Source: Boswellia sacra
Taxonomy: Eukaryota; Streptophyta; Magnoliopsida; Sapindales; Burseraceae
Assembly (NCBI GenBank): GCA_013180625.2
Contig: SNVD02002412.1
Coordinates: 102,765 to 166,764 of the forward strand
DNA: 64,000 nt
Direction: 5' to 3'
The notes beneath the pieces were generated by a model. That model was given only the letters and a program-made list of their open reading frames with translations. It was not told the DNA's origin and made no database searches. Position numbers and translations under genes: made by a program. Of the stretch, positions 36,801-48,713 are shown in pieces. Each line of letters begins with the position of its first letter. Position 1 is the first letter of the stretch.

Positions 36801-37579
36801 TTTTGGTAGCAAAAATAAGACACAGCTCCTGCAATTTCGATATGTTTGAATCCCAGAGAAAATATTTTTTACATAGCAGAGAATATAGACACAAACACGT
36901 TCATAATAGAGGAAACAAAGAACAACAAAATCATCATTCAAGAAAAAGAAACAAAGCAATTCTGCGTTAAAAATGAATAAAAAAAGAAATCCAAAAACAA
37001 GCAGTGCAAAGTAAGCTTCAAATGCTGCAATAGAAAACTTGCCTAAAAAAATCATGAAACCACTAAAGAGAACACAGCCAACCTTAGAACTTGGCATTCT
37101 TTTTAAATTTTTTCTCATACCCAGAACGTTGAACTTAGCAATTCTCAGCACAGTAATTGACCAACAACTCATACAAAACAGAAAAAATAAAAACGGATTG
37201 AGACAATATTGCTCTACAAAAAAGCGAAGCCATTAACCGAGCAGAATCAAAATACCTCAACAATTGATATTCGCAGTCAACGTAGCATTTGAATTAAATA
37301 AAACAAACAAACAAACAAAATTAAAGAAGAGAAAAAAAAACGAAAAAAAACCCACCAGGATCGCACTGTTGGTAGAACTTCTCCACGTCTGCAACAACCC
37401 AACAAAATTAAAATCAAAAATAATAAAAGGAAGCAAAACCCATTAATCAATTGGAGAAATTAAAATTAGAAACAAGCAGGACCAGTAGTGAGCGCCTTGA
37501 TCAAGCCAGCACGTCGGCCCTTGAAGTCGCTGAAGACCTCCTCTACAGTTCTGGGTATTGGGTGCGGTATTCCCTCCAT
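33898..37579 (-). CDS. AL7: Alfin-like PHD-finger protein (AL6/AL7 type)
   Basis: Nuclear chromatin reader; plant Alfin-like PHD fingers bind histone H3 trimethylated on lysine 4. Five exons join in frame: 37579-37483, 37388-37356, 35629-35401, 34370-34247 and 34167-33898, giving 250 aa. The N-terminal Alfin domain starts [20 protein letters not shown] and includes [38 protein letters not shown] and [15 protein letters not shown] variable linker ([20 protein letters not shown]) and an acidic run ([10 protein letters not shown]) precede a C4HC3 PHD finger at about 197-243 ([30 protein letters not shown]). Length is typical. The intron between exons 3 and 2 is 1.7 kb. Synteny fits At1g14510/At2g02470; the AL7 versus AL6 choice is uncertain. 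Confidence 0.93.
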
Positions 37580-38729
37580 AAACTTTGTAAACTAGACAAT
37601 GGGTTTTTTTTTTGCTTTGTGGAACAAGACGAAGACGAAGAGTGAATTGAATTGAAAAGGTGAAATTAGGGTTTTTCTTTCTGCCCTCTTCTCTTATCTG
37701 TTTTGAAATTAAAAGAATTCAAGCCAGGAATTTACAAAAATAAAACAAACCCAGAAGAGAAAAGATGGGAAAGAGAAAGTAAAGAAAGTAAAGAGACAAT
37801 TTTGGGTTCAGATTTGTTGTGCAAATTAGATAGATAAAAGAGAGAGAAGAGAAGCCAACTTCCAACTCAATGCTTATAAATAAATAAAAAGGGTTTTAAC
37901 ATTTTATTTATTTTGTGGGCCTCTTTTTGGCTATTTCTTATGCTTATAATAATAATAACCATAATCATAATTATATTATAATAAGTTTGCTCTTAATACA
38001 TTTTAAGATTTAATGGTATCGTTTTTCAAGGTTGTAATTAATAATTAATAATTTATTATTTAAAAATTATTAAATATAATGTGGTCTCTGAAAAAAGTTT
38101 TATTTGTTAACAAACCACCATTTTCAGCCAATTAAAACTTGTTTTTGTAACAATCGCGTTCCTGGTTGTGACTATATTTGTGGACAATATTACCCCTTTT
38201 AGGTCATAATATAAAAATTCTTGTTTGAGAGCAAGTGCGTAGTTAAGATATTAAATTAATGCATTTTGAGCAGTTAAAGGTCAATCTAAATCTAACATGG
38301 TTGAGGTTGACAAACCTTTTCAGCCGGTACATGTTATCTATTCTTAGAAGGAGCGTCACAGTCTTGGAAATGGCTAGTTTTTGTCAACTTGATGGGTGCT
38401 TTTGTTAGTTTTTGAAACTAATGAGTACTTGTAAGACATTTCAAAATTAAATGGTGTTATGGTTACGATCTCTATTGATTTAGTTCAACAAGGACCCCTA
38501 TGTTCTCTAATATTTGAGAAAAATAAGTACTTAAAATAATTAATTTCCATTCCCTTTTCAAAAGGTACAAAGACGATACTATCCAAAAATTCTATTAAAC
38601 TATTTATTAATGGAGATGGATAAAATTGCAAAAAATGGTTGATAAGACCAACATAACTCGTCATCGAGCCTTAAGAGATTAGGTGAAGCCGGTTGCTAGA
38701 CCTTGCTTGGCAATGCCTACTCAATGGTT
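37580..38729. promoter_or_regulatory. Alfin-like upstream region and AT-rich spacer
   Basis: The first 300 bp contain the likely 5' UTR and promoter of the Alfin-like gene, with purine-rich GAAGACGAAGAGTGAATTG and AAAGAGAAAGTAAAG stretches. Beyond about 37,900 the DNA is AT-rich and holds no gene I can support. Confidence 0.45.
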
Positions 38730-41660
38730 AATAGACATGTCAAATGGGTATAAATAATATAATAGATTTTATTTCTTAAACAATAGTATGGGTGATTATA
38801 CAGTATTCATTATGTATCATGCTACTATTATCCATATTCTGTATTTTTATTTCTGATAAGTTGGTTGTTTTTTTAAGGGATTTTGAAGAGTGGATTTAAC
38901 CCAAATGATGTAATATTGAATTGTTTGTAAAGAGATTTGTGTAAGGAGGGAAGGATTATGGAGTCTTATTGATTGTATGAGAAAATGAGTGTAATGGGTT
39001 ATAGACCTACCGTGATTTCGTATAATAATTTGATTGCTAGATTATGCAAACTAGAAAAGCGAGTGTTGCCCTCAAGATACATGAGGAAGTGCTTAATAGG
39101 ATTGATAAATTTCGCGCATATAATACATTAAGTAGTGGTCTTGGTAGGGACGGGTTGATTAACAAGGATATGAAGCTGTTTTTGGAAATGAAGGCTCTAG
39201 GAATTAATCAAAATCATATGACATTTACCTCTCTAATTTATGTTTTGTTTTGTTTTGATGATTGGGAGGAGGATTATCATTTGTTTAATGAAGTATTTGA
39301 GCAAGGTGTACGACTTAGTGTGGTGGTGTTCACTATACTCTTAGAAGAGCGTTGCAACAAAGGGAAGACGATAAGGGAAATAGTATTTTTGAAAAGATGA
39401 CTATGAATGGGGTGCATTCTAACACAAAAAATAGACATGCCAAATGGGCCAAAATAATATAATAGATTTTATTTTTTAAACACAATATGGGTGATTATAT
39501 AATATTTATCATGTATCGTGGGACTATTGTACATATTTTGTATTTTTATTTATGATATGTTTGCCTTTTCTGGACAGATTTTGAAAACAGGATTTAACCC
39601 AAAAGATGTAACATTGAATTATTTGTTAAGAGATTTGTATAGGGAGAGAAGCATTATGGAGTCTATTGATTGTATGAAAAAATGAGTCTAGTAAGTTATA
39701 GACCTACTATGATTTCATATAATACTTTGATGGACCGATTATGTAAAACTCGAAAAGCAGGTGTTTGCTTTTAAGATACATGAGGAAGTGCTTAATGGGA
39801 TATATGAATTTGGCGTTATGATTGATGGGTCATATATAATTCTTTAATTAGTGGCCTTGGTAAGGATGAGTTAATTGATAAGGCTAAGGAGTTGTTTTTG
39901 GGAATAAATGCTCTAGGAATTAACCCAAATCTTATGACATACACCTCTATAATCCATGTTTCCATGTTTTGTTTTGTTTTGATGTCTAATGATATATACA
40001 AACAAGGCGTACGACTTAATGGGATGGAGTACATTGTGCTCTTAGAAGAACTTTGCAGCAAAAGGAAGATAGCGAGGCAAACAATATTTTTGAAAAGATG
40101 ACTTCAATGGTGTGCATCGTGACACAAATAATAGACATGTCAAATGGGCCAAAATAATATAATAGATTTTTTTTTAAACATAATATGGGTGATTATAAAA
40201 TATTTATCATGTATCGTGTTACTGTTGTGTAAATTTTGCATTTTTATTTTCGATGGATTTGTTGTTTTTGGAGAATTTTGAAGATAAGATTTAATCTTGA
40301 TGATGTGATATTGAATTCTTTGTTAAGAGCTTTGTGTAGAGAGGGAAGGATTATGGAGTCTTATTAGTTTTTTGAGAAAATGAGTGTAATGGGTTATAGA
40401 CCTACCATGATTTCAAGTAATACTTTGATGGATGGATTATGTAAGACTAGAAAAACGAGTGTTGCTCTTAAGATACATGAGGAAGTGCTTAATGGGATTG
40501 ATGAATTTGGTGTTAGGACTGATGAGCCACATCTAATACATTAATTAGTCCTCTTGGTAAGGATGGGTTAAGTGACAAGGCTAAGGAGTTGTTATTGGGA
40601 ATGAAGACTTTAGGAATTAACCCAAATTTTATGACATATACCTTTTCAATCCATGTTTTGTTTTGTTTTGATGATTGAAAGGAAGGTAATTGTTTATTTA
40701 TTGAAATATCTGAGCAAGGTATATGACTTAATGTGGTGGCATACATTATGCCCTAGAAGAAATTTGCGGCAAGGGGATCATGGATGGCACAAGTAATATT
40801 TTGAAATAATGACTATGAATGACATACATCCTAAAACAAATAATAAACATGCCAAATGGGCCTAAATAATATAATATATTTTTTTAAGCACAACATCTAT
40901 TAAGAGGTTTGGGCCTAAATAATAATATGTACTATATTTATCATATATTATGTTACAATTGTGCATATTCAATATTTTTATTTCTGATGGGTTTGCTGAA
41001 GAGAGCATTTGATTGAGATGATGTAACATTGAATTATTTGTTAAGAGGTTTGTTTTGGGAGAGAAGGAGTATGGGGTCTTTTTGGTTGTATCATAAAATG
41101 AGTACAGTGGGTTGTAGAACTACCATGATTTCATAAAATACTATAACGGATGGATTATGTAAAATTGGAAAAGTGGTTGTTTCTTGTAAGATACATGAGG
41201 AAGTGCTTAATAGGATTGATTAATTTGGTGTTAAAATTGATGAGTCACATATAATACATTAATTAGTGGTCTTAATTAGGATGTGGTCATTGATAAGGCT
41301 AAGGAGTTATTATTGGGAATGAATGGTCTTGACATTAACCCAAATCTTATGACATACACCTCACTAATCCATGTTTCCATGTTATGTTTTGTTTTGATGA
41401 TTAGGAGGTTCGTTTGTTTAATGTGGTGGCATACACTGTGCTCTTAAAAGAGCTTTGCAGCAAGGGAAGATGGATGAGACAAATAATATTCTTGAAATGA
41501 TGATAGTGAATGGTGTGCATTCTGACACAAATAATAGATATGTCAAATGGCCTGAATAATATAATAGATTTTAGTTTTTAAACATGTTTTGGTTGATTAT
41601 ACAATACTTATCATATATCGTGCTACTATTCTGCATATTCTATATTTTATTTTTTATATA
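38730..41660 (+). pseudogene. four ~700-bp direct units of decayed RFL-like PPR sequence
   Basis: The words AATAGACATGTCAAATGGG open units at 38,730, 39,430, 40,130, 40,842 and (partial) 41,533, spacing 700, 700, 712 and 691 bp. Each unit has an AT-rich spacer (TATGGGTGATTATA), then PPR-derived coding sequence: GFNPKDVTLNYLL, YRPTMISYNTLMDRLCK, ALKIHEEVLN, GLGKDELIDKAKELF and LGINPNLMTYTSIIH. These are typical RF-like (P-class) PPR motifs. Premature stops and frameshifts occur in every unit; the longest uninterrupted frame is about 118 codons (39,044-39,400). The spacer inside each unit may derive from an intron or non-coding insertion. None can encode a full protein. Confidence 0.75.
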
Positions 41661-43135
41661 CATTTTTATTTTATGTTTTATATATATAGAAAAATTGAAG
41701 ATTTGTTTTGTGACTTTAATAAGAATTATATAAATAGAGATATTAGATAAATTTGAAAATAGGAATTGTTAATGAGATTAAGAAAGCTCTTTAAAATTAT
41801 AAAATGTATATTTTTTATTTTACTTATTTGATTAATCGAATAAAGGAAATTAGTTAAAGATGAAATTTAATATGTATACAAATTATTGGGGGATGGGTTA
41901 TTGGAAAGACACCTTAAAATGTGGGCCTCTTTATTTTCCCTAAAATCATTGTGAATTTAACGTAATCCCAACTTCTCGTTTCATTTTCATGTTATGCCCT
42001 TCACCATCCCCAGTCGCAAATTTCTCAACATGGTGTTCAAACTTTTGCTCTGTAATTGTTCATTGATTCATCAAAACACCATCTGCCTCTTCTCCACTCG
42101 TGCAAATTCTCTTCAACTCACTGAGTTTTTGGAAGTGTATTATCGGTTAGGTAACATAACTCTCAAGGAAGCACACTATTTTTTTTTAACTTTATGATTG
42201 ATTTACAGTGCCTTCATCGTATAAAATCATTCAATATCTTGTTAAGTGCACTCTCCAAGAAAGGGTATTATAATGATGTTATTTGGCTCTACCAGATGGT
42301 TTTTTCGATCTGGTTGTCACCAGATTTGTTTTCTTATAACATTTTGATAAACTATTTTTCAAAAAAAGGACACATTTCTAAAGGGTTTGACCTTTTTGGA
42401 AAGGTTTTGAAGAGCGGATTTATTCCAGATGTTGTTGCATTCAATTCTTCGTGAGAAGGTTTGCTTAGGACGAGAAGGAGTATGGATTCTATTTGGTTGC
42501 TTGAGAATGGATGAAGTGGGTTGTAGACCTAATCTCATTACATTAATACTTTGATGGACAGACGGATTATGTAAAACTGGAAGAGCCAGTAATGCTCATG
42601 AGCTCTTGATATACATGAAGAGGTGCTTCATGGGAATGTTGATGAATTATTGGATGTTAGGCCTGATGTAGTCATGAATGCATTAATTAGTGGTCTTGCT
42701 CAGGAATTAACGAAAATATGAAGACATATCTCTCTCATCCAAAGTTTGCTTAGTTCTGATGTGAGAGAGGCTTAGAAGATGTTTGCAGAGAGGGGGAGAT
42801 GAATTACGCCATAGAACTATTTAATGCCATGGGATTGAAAGGATGTAAAGCTGATGTTTGAAGCTACAACATCTCAATCAATGCGTTGATCAATGGCTTT
42901 GGTAGGACAGATCAAATTAGTAAAGCAAGGAAGCGTTTTCTTTCTATGGCAAGCAAGGGTTGTAAACCCAATGTTGTTAGCTATGGTGATTCGATACAGT
43001 GGTGCTGCCAAGAGAAGAAGGGATAGCAAGCTATGAGTTTGCATATGGAAATGATTACTGAGAGATGTATGACCACAGATGTAATAGAGGCTTTAAGCTT
43101 TTAACAGAGGGAAAATATCAGGGTACAAATGATTT
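41650..43135 (+). pseudogene. RFL-like PPR pseudogene, direct copy A
   Basis: Starts after an AT-rich leader with ATGCCCTTCACCATCCCC at 41,994 (FLNMVFKLLLCN, HQNTICLFSTRANSL, YYRLGNITLKEAH). A frameshift at a T tract near 42,181 leads to FNILLSALSKKGYYNDVIWL, PDLFSYNILINYFSKKGHIS and GFIPDVVAFNSS. After 42,454 stops and indels multiply, although CKTGRASNAHELL and INALINGFGRTDQISKARK can still be traced in shifting frames. It is duplicated almost entirely at 43,650-45,150. Confidence 0.75.
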
Positions 43136-43430
43136 CCCTCATCTCCCATTAGCTCTGAGTGTAGTCATCTTCATCTTCTTAAAAAGTTGAACTGACTTTT
43201 TAATCTCACCATTTTCTAAGATAGCCCTAATCATTTTCTCATATGTGACTACATCGGGAACAAAACCTTTGTCCGCCATATTCGATAATAAATCACTTGC
43301 CATTTGTAAATCTTCTTCACACAACCCTTTAATCAAAATGACACATGTTTCATTTGTTAGATTCGGTAGATTCTTTTCATGAACGGCACTCTGGAATAAT
43401 TCCTAAGTAGTTTCTAATCTCCTGAAATAT
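43136..43430 (-). pseudogene. inverted PPR C-terminal fragment
   Basis: On the minus strand a 65-codon open frame and its upstream extension read SAVHEKNLPNL, IKGLCEEDLQMASDLLSNMA, KGFVPDVVTYEKMIRAILEN and KKSVQLFKKMK. This is a PPR C-terminus pointing against the flanking plus-strand PPR copies. It marks the junction between copy A and copy B. Confidence 0.65.
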
Positions 43431-43649
43431 CCAATATTTATCATATATGGTGTTACTATTCTTCATATTCTATATTTTATTTTTTATATATTTTTATTTT
43501 ATGTCTTATATATATTATTATAATTTTGTAACATTTCAATTATGTGACCCATTTGACCCCTATAAGGGTGGATAGCTAAATTTTTTAAATACAATATGGG
43601 TCATTATACGATATTTATTATGCATCATGCTTCTATTGTGCTTATTCTG

Positions 43650-45150
43650 TATTTTATATATCTTTTTATTTTATGTTTTATATATATAGAAAATTTGAAG
43701 ATTTGTTTTGTGACTTTAATAAGAATTATATAAATAGAGATATTAGATAATTTTGAAAATAGAAATTGTTAATGAGATTAAGAAAGCTCTTTGAGATTAT
43801 AAAATTTATAGTTTTCATTTTATTTATGTGATTAATTGAATAAAGAGAATTAGTTAAAGATGAAATTTAATATGTATACAAATTATTGGGGGATGGTTTA
43901 TTTGAAAGACACCTTAAAATGTTGGCCTTTATTTGATAGACACTTTAAAATGTGGGCTTATTTATTTTCCCTAAAACCTTTGTGAATTTAACGTAAACCC
44001 AACTTCTCGTTTCATTTTCATTTTATACCCTTCACCGCCCCAGTGGCAAATTTCTCACCATGGTTTTCAAACTTTTGCTTTGTAACAGTTCTTTGATTCT
44101 TTAAAACACCATCCGGCTCTTCTCCACCCGTCCAAATTCTCTTTAACTCGCTGAGTTTCTAGAAGTGCATTATTGGTTAGGTAACATCACTTTCAAGCAA
44201 GCACGCTATTTTTGTCAAGTTTATGATTGATTCACAGCTCCTCAATCATATAAATCATTCAATATCTTGTTAATTGCACTCTCTAAGAAAGGATATTATG
44301 ATGATGTTATTTTGCTCTACCGATGGTTTTTTTCGATCCGGTTGTCACCGGATTTGTTTTCTTATAACATTTTGATAAATCATTTTTCGAAAAAAAGGAT
44401 ACGTTTCTAAAGGGTTTGACCCTTTTGGAAAGATTTTGAAGAGGAGATTTATTCCAGATGTTGTTGCATTCAATTCTTTATGAGGAGGTTTGTTTAGGCG
44501 GGAAGGAGTATGGATTCTATTTGGTTGCTTTAGAAGTCGCTTGAGAAAATGGATGAAGTGCGTTGTAGACCTAATGTGACTATAGTAATACTTTGATGGA
44601 CAAAGGGATTATGTAAAACTGGAAGAGCCAGTAATGCTCATGAGCTCTTGATATACATGAAGAGGTGCTTAATGGGAATGTTGATGAATTGTTGGATGTT
44701 AGGCCTGATATAGTCATGAATGCATTGATTAGTGGTCTTGCTCAGTAATTAATCCAAATATGAAGACATATCTCTCTCATCCAAAGTTTGTTTAGTTCTG
44801 GTGCGAGAGAGGCTTAGAAGATGTTTGTAGGGAGGAGGAGATGAATTAGGCCATAGAACTGTTTGATGCCATGAAATTGAAAGGATGTAAAAGCTGATGT
44901 CTAGAGCTACAATATTTTGATCAATGGCTTTAGTAGGACAGGTCAAATTAATTAAGTAAGGGAGCTTTTTCTTTCTATGGCAAGCAGAGGTTGTAAACCC
45001 AATGCTGTTAGCTATGGTGCTTCGATGCATTGGTACTGCCAAGAGAAGAAGGGATAACAAGCTGCAAGTTTGCATATGGAAATGATTGTTGATAGAAATA
45101 CGCCCACGGATGTAATAGAGGCTTTAAGCTTTTAATAGAGGATTGGGATA
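43650..45150 (+). pseudogene. RFL-like PPR pseudogene, direct copy B
   Basis: Base-by-base similar to 41,650-43,120 at a constant offset near 2,000 (for example ATTGAAGATTTGTTTTGTGA at about 41,694 and 43,694). It starts from a degraded TACCCTTCACCGCCCC and carries the same motifs (LLNSLSKKGYYDDVI-like, GRASNAHELLIYMKR). It is more damaged, with extra single-base indels. Confidence 0.75.
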
Positions 45151-45194
45151 GCAAGCTAATGGGAGATGAGTTTACTTAGTAACTTGCAAATAAG

Positions 45195-46504
45195 TTGTGT
45201 ATACAAAAACTGGCTATGTGTATGGCAACTGTTGTCCTCTTGCATACTATTGTCACACGGTTTCATGAGAAATCTGTGCTTAAAAATCGGGCATTTGTTA
45301 GGCACCAAACTCGTATTAGTGCTCTAGACGACATGATAGGTAGTGGTGACATAGAATGTGTGAATCAACTAAGAATGGATACAAGAACGTTTGGGATATT
45401 ATGTGAACTACTTCGTGCTAGTAGGAGGTTAAAGATGAATAGTATAGTTCGTATGTTCTTACATATACTTGCCCATTATGTAAAGATTCGAACAATTCAT
45501 AATAACTTTAAGCGATCTGGAGAGACAATTAGTAGGTTCTTTAATTCTGTCCTAAACGGGGTTTTACGTTTACAAGATGTTTTATTGAAGTGGCCGGAGC
45601 CTGTGCCTGAGCATTGTATAGATAATAGATGAAAATGGTTTAAGGTATGATGTACATAAGCTTAAGATTTTATATGTATTTAGTTTCTAGTATATATTTT
45701 AAACCTTCATGATTCAACCTAATATACGAATATATATATATATATTTATATATATTGTGTATAGAATTGTTTAGAAGCATTAGATGGGACTTATATTAGA
45801 GTGCATGTTCTTGAGCATGATAAACCAAGACATAGAACTAGAAAATGTGAAATTGCAACAAACGTCTTGGGAGTTTGTTCACGAGACATGTTATTCACTT
45901 TTGTATTTCTGGGATGGGAGGGTTCAGCTTCATATTCAAGAGTACTTCAAGATGCTATATCTAGGCCTAATGGGTTAAAAATTCCTACTGGTAAGCTTAT
46001 GTTTAAAGAATATAAACAAATAAATTTAACTAATATAATTTATTATGCTTGAGTATAAATTCCTTTTTTATATCTTTAAATGTTAGGTTGTTATTATCTT
46101 GTGGATGCTGGATACACAAATGGCGAAGGCTTTCTTGCACCATATAGAGGAACAATATATCATTTGTCAGAATGGCGAGATGGATATACACCGGTCAATT
46201 ATCAAGAATACTTCAACATAAAGCATGCATCTGCAAGAAATGTGATAGAATGTTGTTTTGGACTTTAAAAACTGCGTTGAGCAATCTCACGGAGTCCATC
46301 CTTTTATCCAATAAAAACACAATGTCGAATAATAACTGCTTGTGTCTCTTGCACAACCTTATTAGGATGGAAATGTCAATAGATCCCATGGAGTTTGAGT
46401 TAGATAACTTGTTTTCTAATGAAACCACTAGTGATCATGAAAGTGTTAGTGATGTTGCTTCATCTAATCAATGGAGTGAGTGGAGGGATAATTTAGGATC
46501 ATAA
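45195..46504 (+). pseudogene. Harbinger DDE nuclease (HARBI1/ALP1-like)
   Basis: Exon 1 (45,195-45,641) has the helical N-terminal domain (DTRTFGILCELLRASRRLK, MFLHILAHYVKIRTIHNNFK, LKWPEPVPEH). TGA replaces Trp in the sequence before KWFK at 45,630. Exon 2 (about 45,766-45,990) has LDGTYIRVHV, first catalytic Asp, and IATNVLGVCSRDM. Exon 3 (from 46,085) has YYLVDAGYTNGEGFLAPYRG, second Asp, and ASARNVIECCFGL, the Glu. A TAA and a frameshift follow (46,266), with LLHNLIRMEMSIDPMEFEL in another frame. The catalytic triad is retained but the gene is broken by at least two stops and a frameshift. Confidence 0.8.
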
Positions 46505-46764
46505 ATGTTCAATGAGTGGAGGGGAAATAGGTTTACTTAGTATTTGAGTTTGTGTAATGACGTGTTTTATTATTTCCTTGTATTTGAGTAATTTATTTCA
46601 ACGTTACAACATCATATTTGATTTCTTATATGCTGTTATAGTGGTATTTTTGTTATAGTTAAACATTAATTTTAAGCATTAATGTTTAATACCTATTTGG
46701 GAATAAATATTTCTTATATTGATATGTACAGATATAATTCTTTATGCTTAGGTATCAATGTTAG

Positions 46765-47748
46765 GGGCGATTCTCAAGTAAATGAAAATGAGAAGAGAGG
46801 GCTAAGATGTATATGGACATATGAAGAAGAGGAAGCTTTGCTTGTTGAATTGGAAGGAATAGTGGCAACTAGGGGTCGAGCTGATTGTGGTAAGTTCAAA
46901 CCTGATTATTTAAAAACTGTAGAGCAAAAATTAGCTTAAGTTCTTCCTAATGCTGGATTGAGAGTTAGCCCTCATATTGAGTCTAAAATGAAGAAATGGA
47001 AGAAAACTTATGGAGTAATATTTGATATGCTCAACACTAGTGGTTTTGGTTGGAATGGTGAGAAAAAATGTGTGCAAATTGATAGTGATAACGCATGCAA
47101 TCTTATGTGCAGGTATAAAAGCAAAGTTTCCATATTATGTGATTTCATTTATTTTTGTAATAACTTATTATAAATATTCCTTCTTATTGTAGCATAATAA
47201 AGCTGCTGAGGGATGGTGGGGCGAACCATTTCCTTTATATGAGAGGCTTGCTCATATATTTGGAAATGATCGTGCATCAGGAAAAGCAGCTAAGACACCT
47301 ACTGAAATGGTAGCAAATGAAAATGAAGAAAATATTGACAATGCATTTGGCATAGACGATGACTTATCTCCAAGGTCCATAAACCAAACCCAAAGCACCC
47401 AAAATGCAAGTCAGGTTCAATCAAACACCTCCAAGAGAAAAAGGGTAAAACTTCTGATACACTTGTTGGAAGTTTGGACAAATTTACTAAGGTGTTTCAA
47501 GATGTGATGGAGAAATCAAATAAAATGTGAATAAACTTCTTAAATAGTTGGCAAAGGAAAATGCTAAACATTCTAAAATCATAACTGATATTTTGATTAA
47601 AATGGGCATTCCTCTTCATCAACGAGTTCGCATATTGAGCATTCTTTTGAAACAATCAGAATATGCTAAAATTTTTAAGACATTAGAACATGATCAAGAG
47701 AGTATGGAGTTTGTTGAATCACTCTTTCTAGGTGTATATGATGACTGA
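46765..47748 (+). pseudogene. Harbinger Myb/SANT-like DNA-binding protein
   Basis: The frame reads KRGLRCIWTYEEEEALLVEL and GRADCGKFKPDYLKTVEQKL, stops at 46,937, then continues SPHIESKMKKWKKTYGVIFD and SGFGWNGEKKCVQ. After an intron-like gap it gives AAEGWWGEPFPLYERLAHIF and DRASGKAAKTPTEM. A C-terminal part ends KMGIPLHQRVRILSILLKQS and FVESLFLGVYDD. In Harbinger elements this second protein helps import the nuclease and bind the ends. One in-frame stop and a frameshift near 47,450 make it non-functional. Confidence 0.7.
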
Positions 47749-47868
47749 AAATATGTGTGTGGCAGCATCCTTTTTGTGGTACAAGAGAGTATGGAGTTTG
47801 TTGAATCACTCCTTCTAGGTATATATGATGACTAAAAATATGTGTGTGGCAGCATCCTTTTTGTGGTA
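47695..47868 (+). repeat. 87-bp tandem duplication at the end of the Harbinger Myb/SANT gene
   Basis: CAAGAGAGTATGGAGTTTG opens copies at 47,695 and 47,782. The copies differ at about four positions and both end TTTTTGTGGTACA. The first contains the stop codon of the Myb/SANT frame. Confidence 0.9.
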
Positions 47869-48713
47869 CAATAACTTGTACATAGGGGATTAACAAAGTC
47901 AAAAGATGAAGGCAATGATATCTTTTTTTTTTGTAACTAACCATAGGTTAGTTTTATTTTTTTGAATCCAATTACAAGCATAGACCTTATGGATGGATGG
48001 TATATGTAATCACTAATGATTATGCTTTTGGTTCTTTTGTATGTAACTAACTAAAAGTTAATTTCCTATTACTTGGTTGTTACAGTTAGTGTACCAAGTA
48101 ATACTTGAATATATTATTGTACTTGATATAATCATATATTATTGGCTATCATATGACATGTGATGTTAAAATTCTTACGAATTTTGAGTCTTTATATATT
48201 TTATTTTGGATTTTAATTATGTTAATGATAGGTGACAGGTTAAATTGTTATTATCCTAGTGAAATGTTAAGTAAATAAACAAGTTCCGATCATTGAAAAT
48301 TTTACGTGAAAAATTCTCCCATAATCTTGTTTATTTTTTTATTTATATATTTTTAAAGTAGATATAAATATATTTTTTTTAAATTTATATTTTAAAAAAT
48401 GAGTTTGTATGTATTTTATTTTATTTGTATAATTTTTTATACATAATAAAGTAAAAGAAAAAAATTTAAGTTGTCAATAATAAAAGTTTTATTATTTGAA
48501 CATAAATTTATTCGATAACATAATCCAGTCCTAAATTACACTAACATAGGATAGGATTACAAATAGTCCAGTTCCTGTTACACCAAACAAAAGATAACAC
48601 TATATATACTCCAGTTTAGTCCAATCCAATCCCAATCCTAATCCTAACTTAGTCCAGTCCAGTCTAGTCCAATCCAGACTCCCAAATGGGCCCTAATAAA
48701 AGAGAAATAATGA

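Larger units (their letters stand above)
45160..48713 (+). mobile_element. PIF/Harbinger element, left end not found
   Basis: Carries both genes typical of the superfamily, nuclease and Myb/SANT-like protein, in the same orientation. The right end reads GTCCAATCCAGACTCCCAAATGGGCCC and is followed by TAA TAA, consistent with the TAA/TTA target preference. No matching GGGCCCATTTGGG terminus exists before 45,195, where copy B of the PPR pseudogene ends, so the left end is deleted or unrecognisable. Confidence 0.7.
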
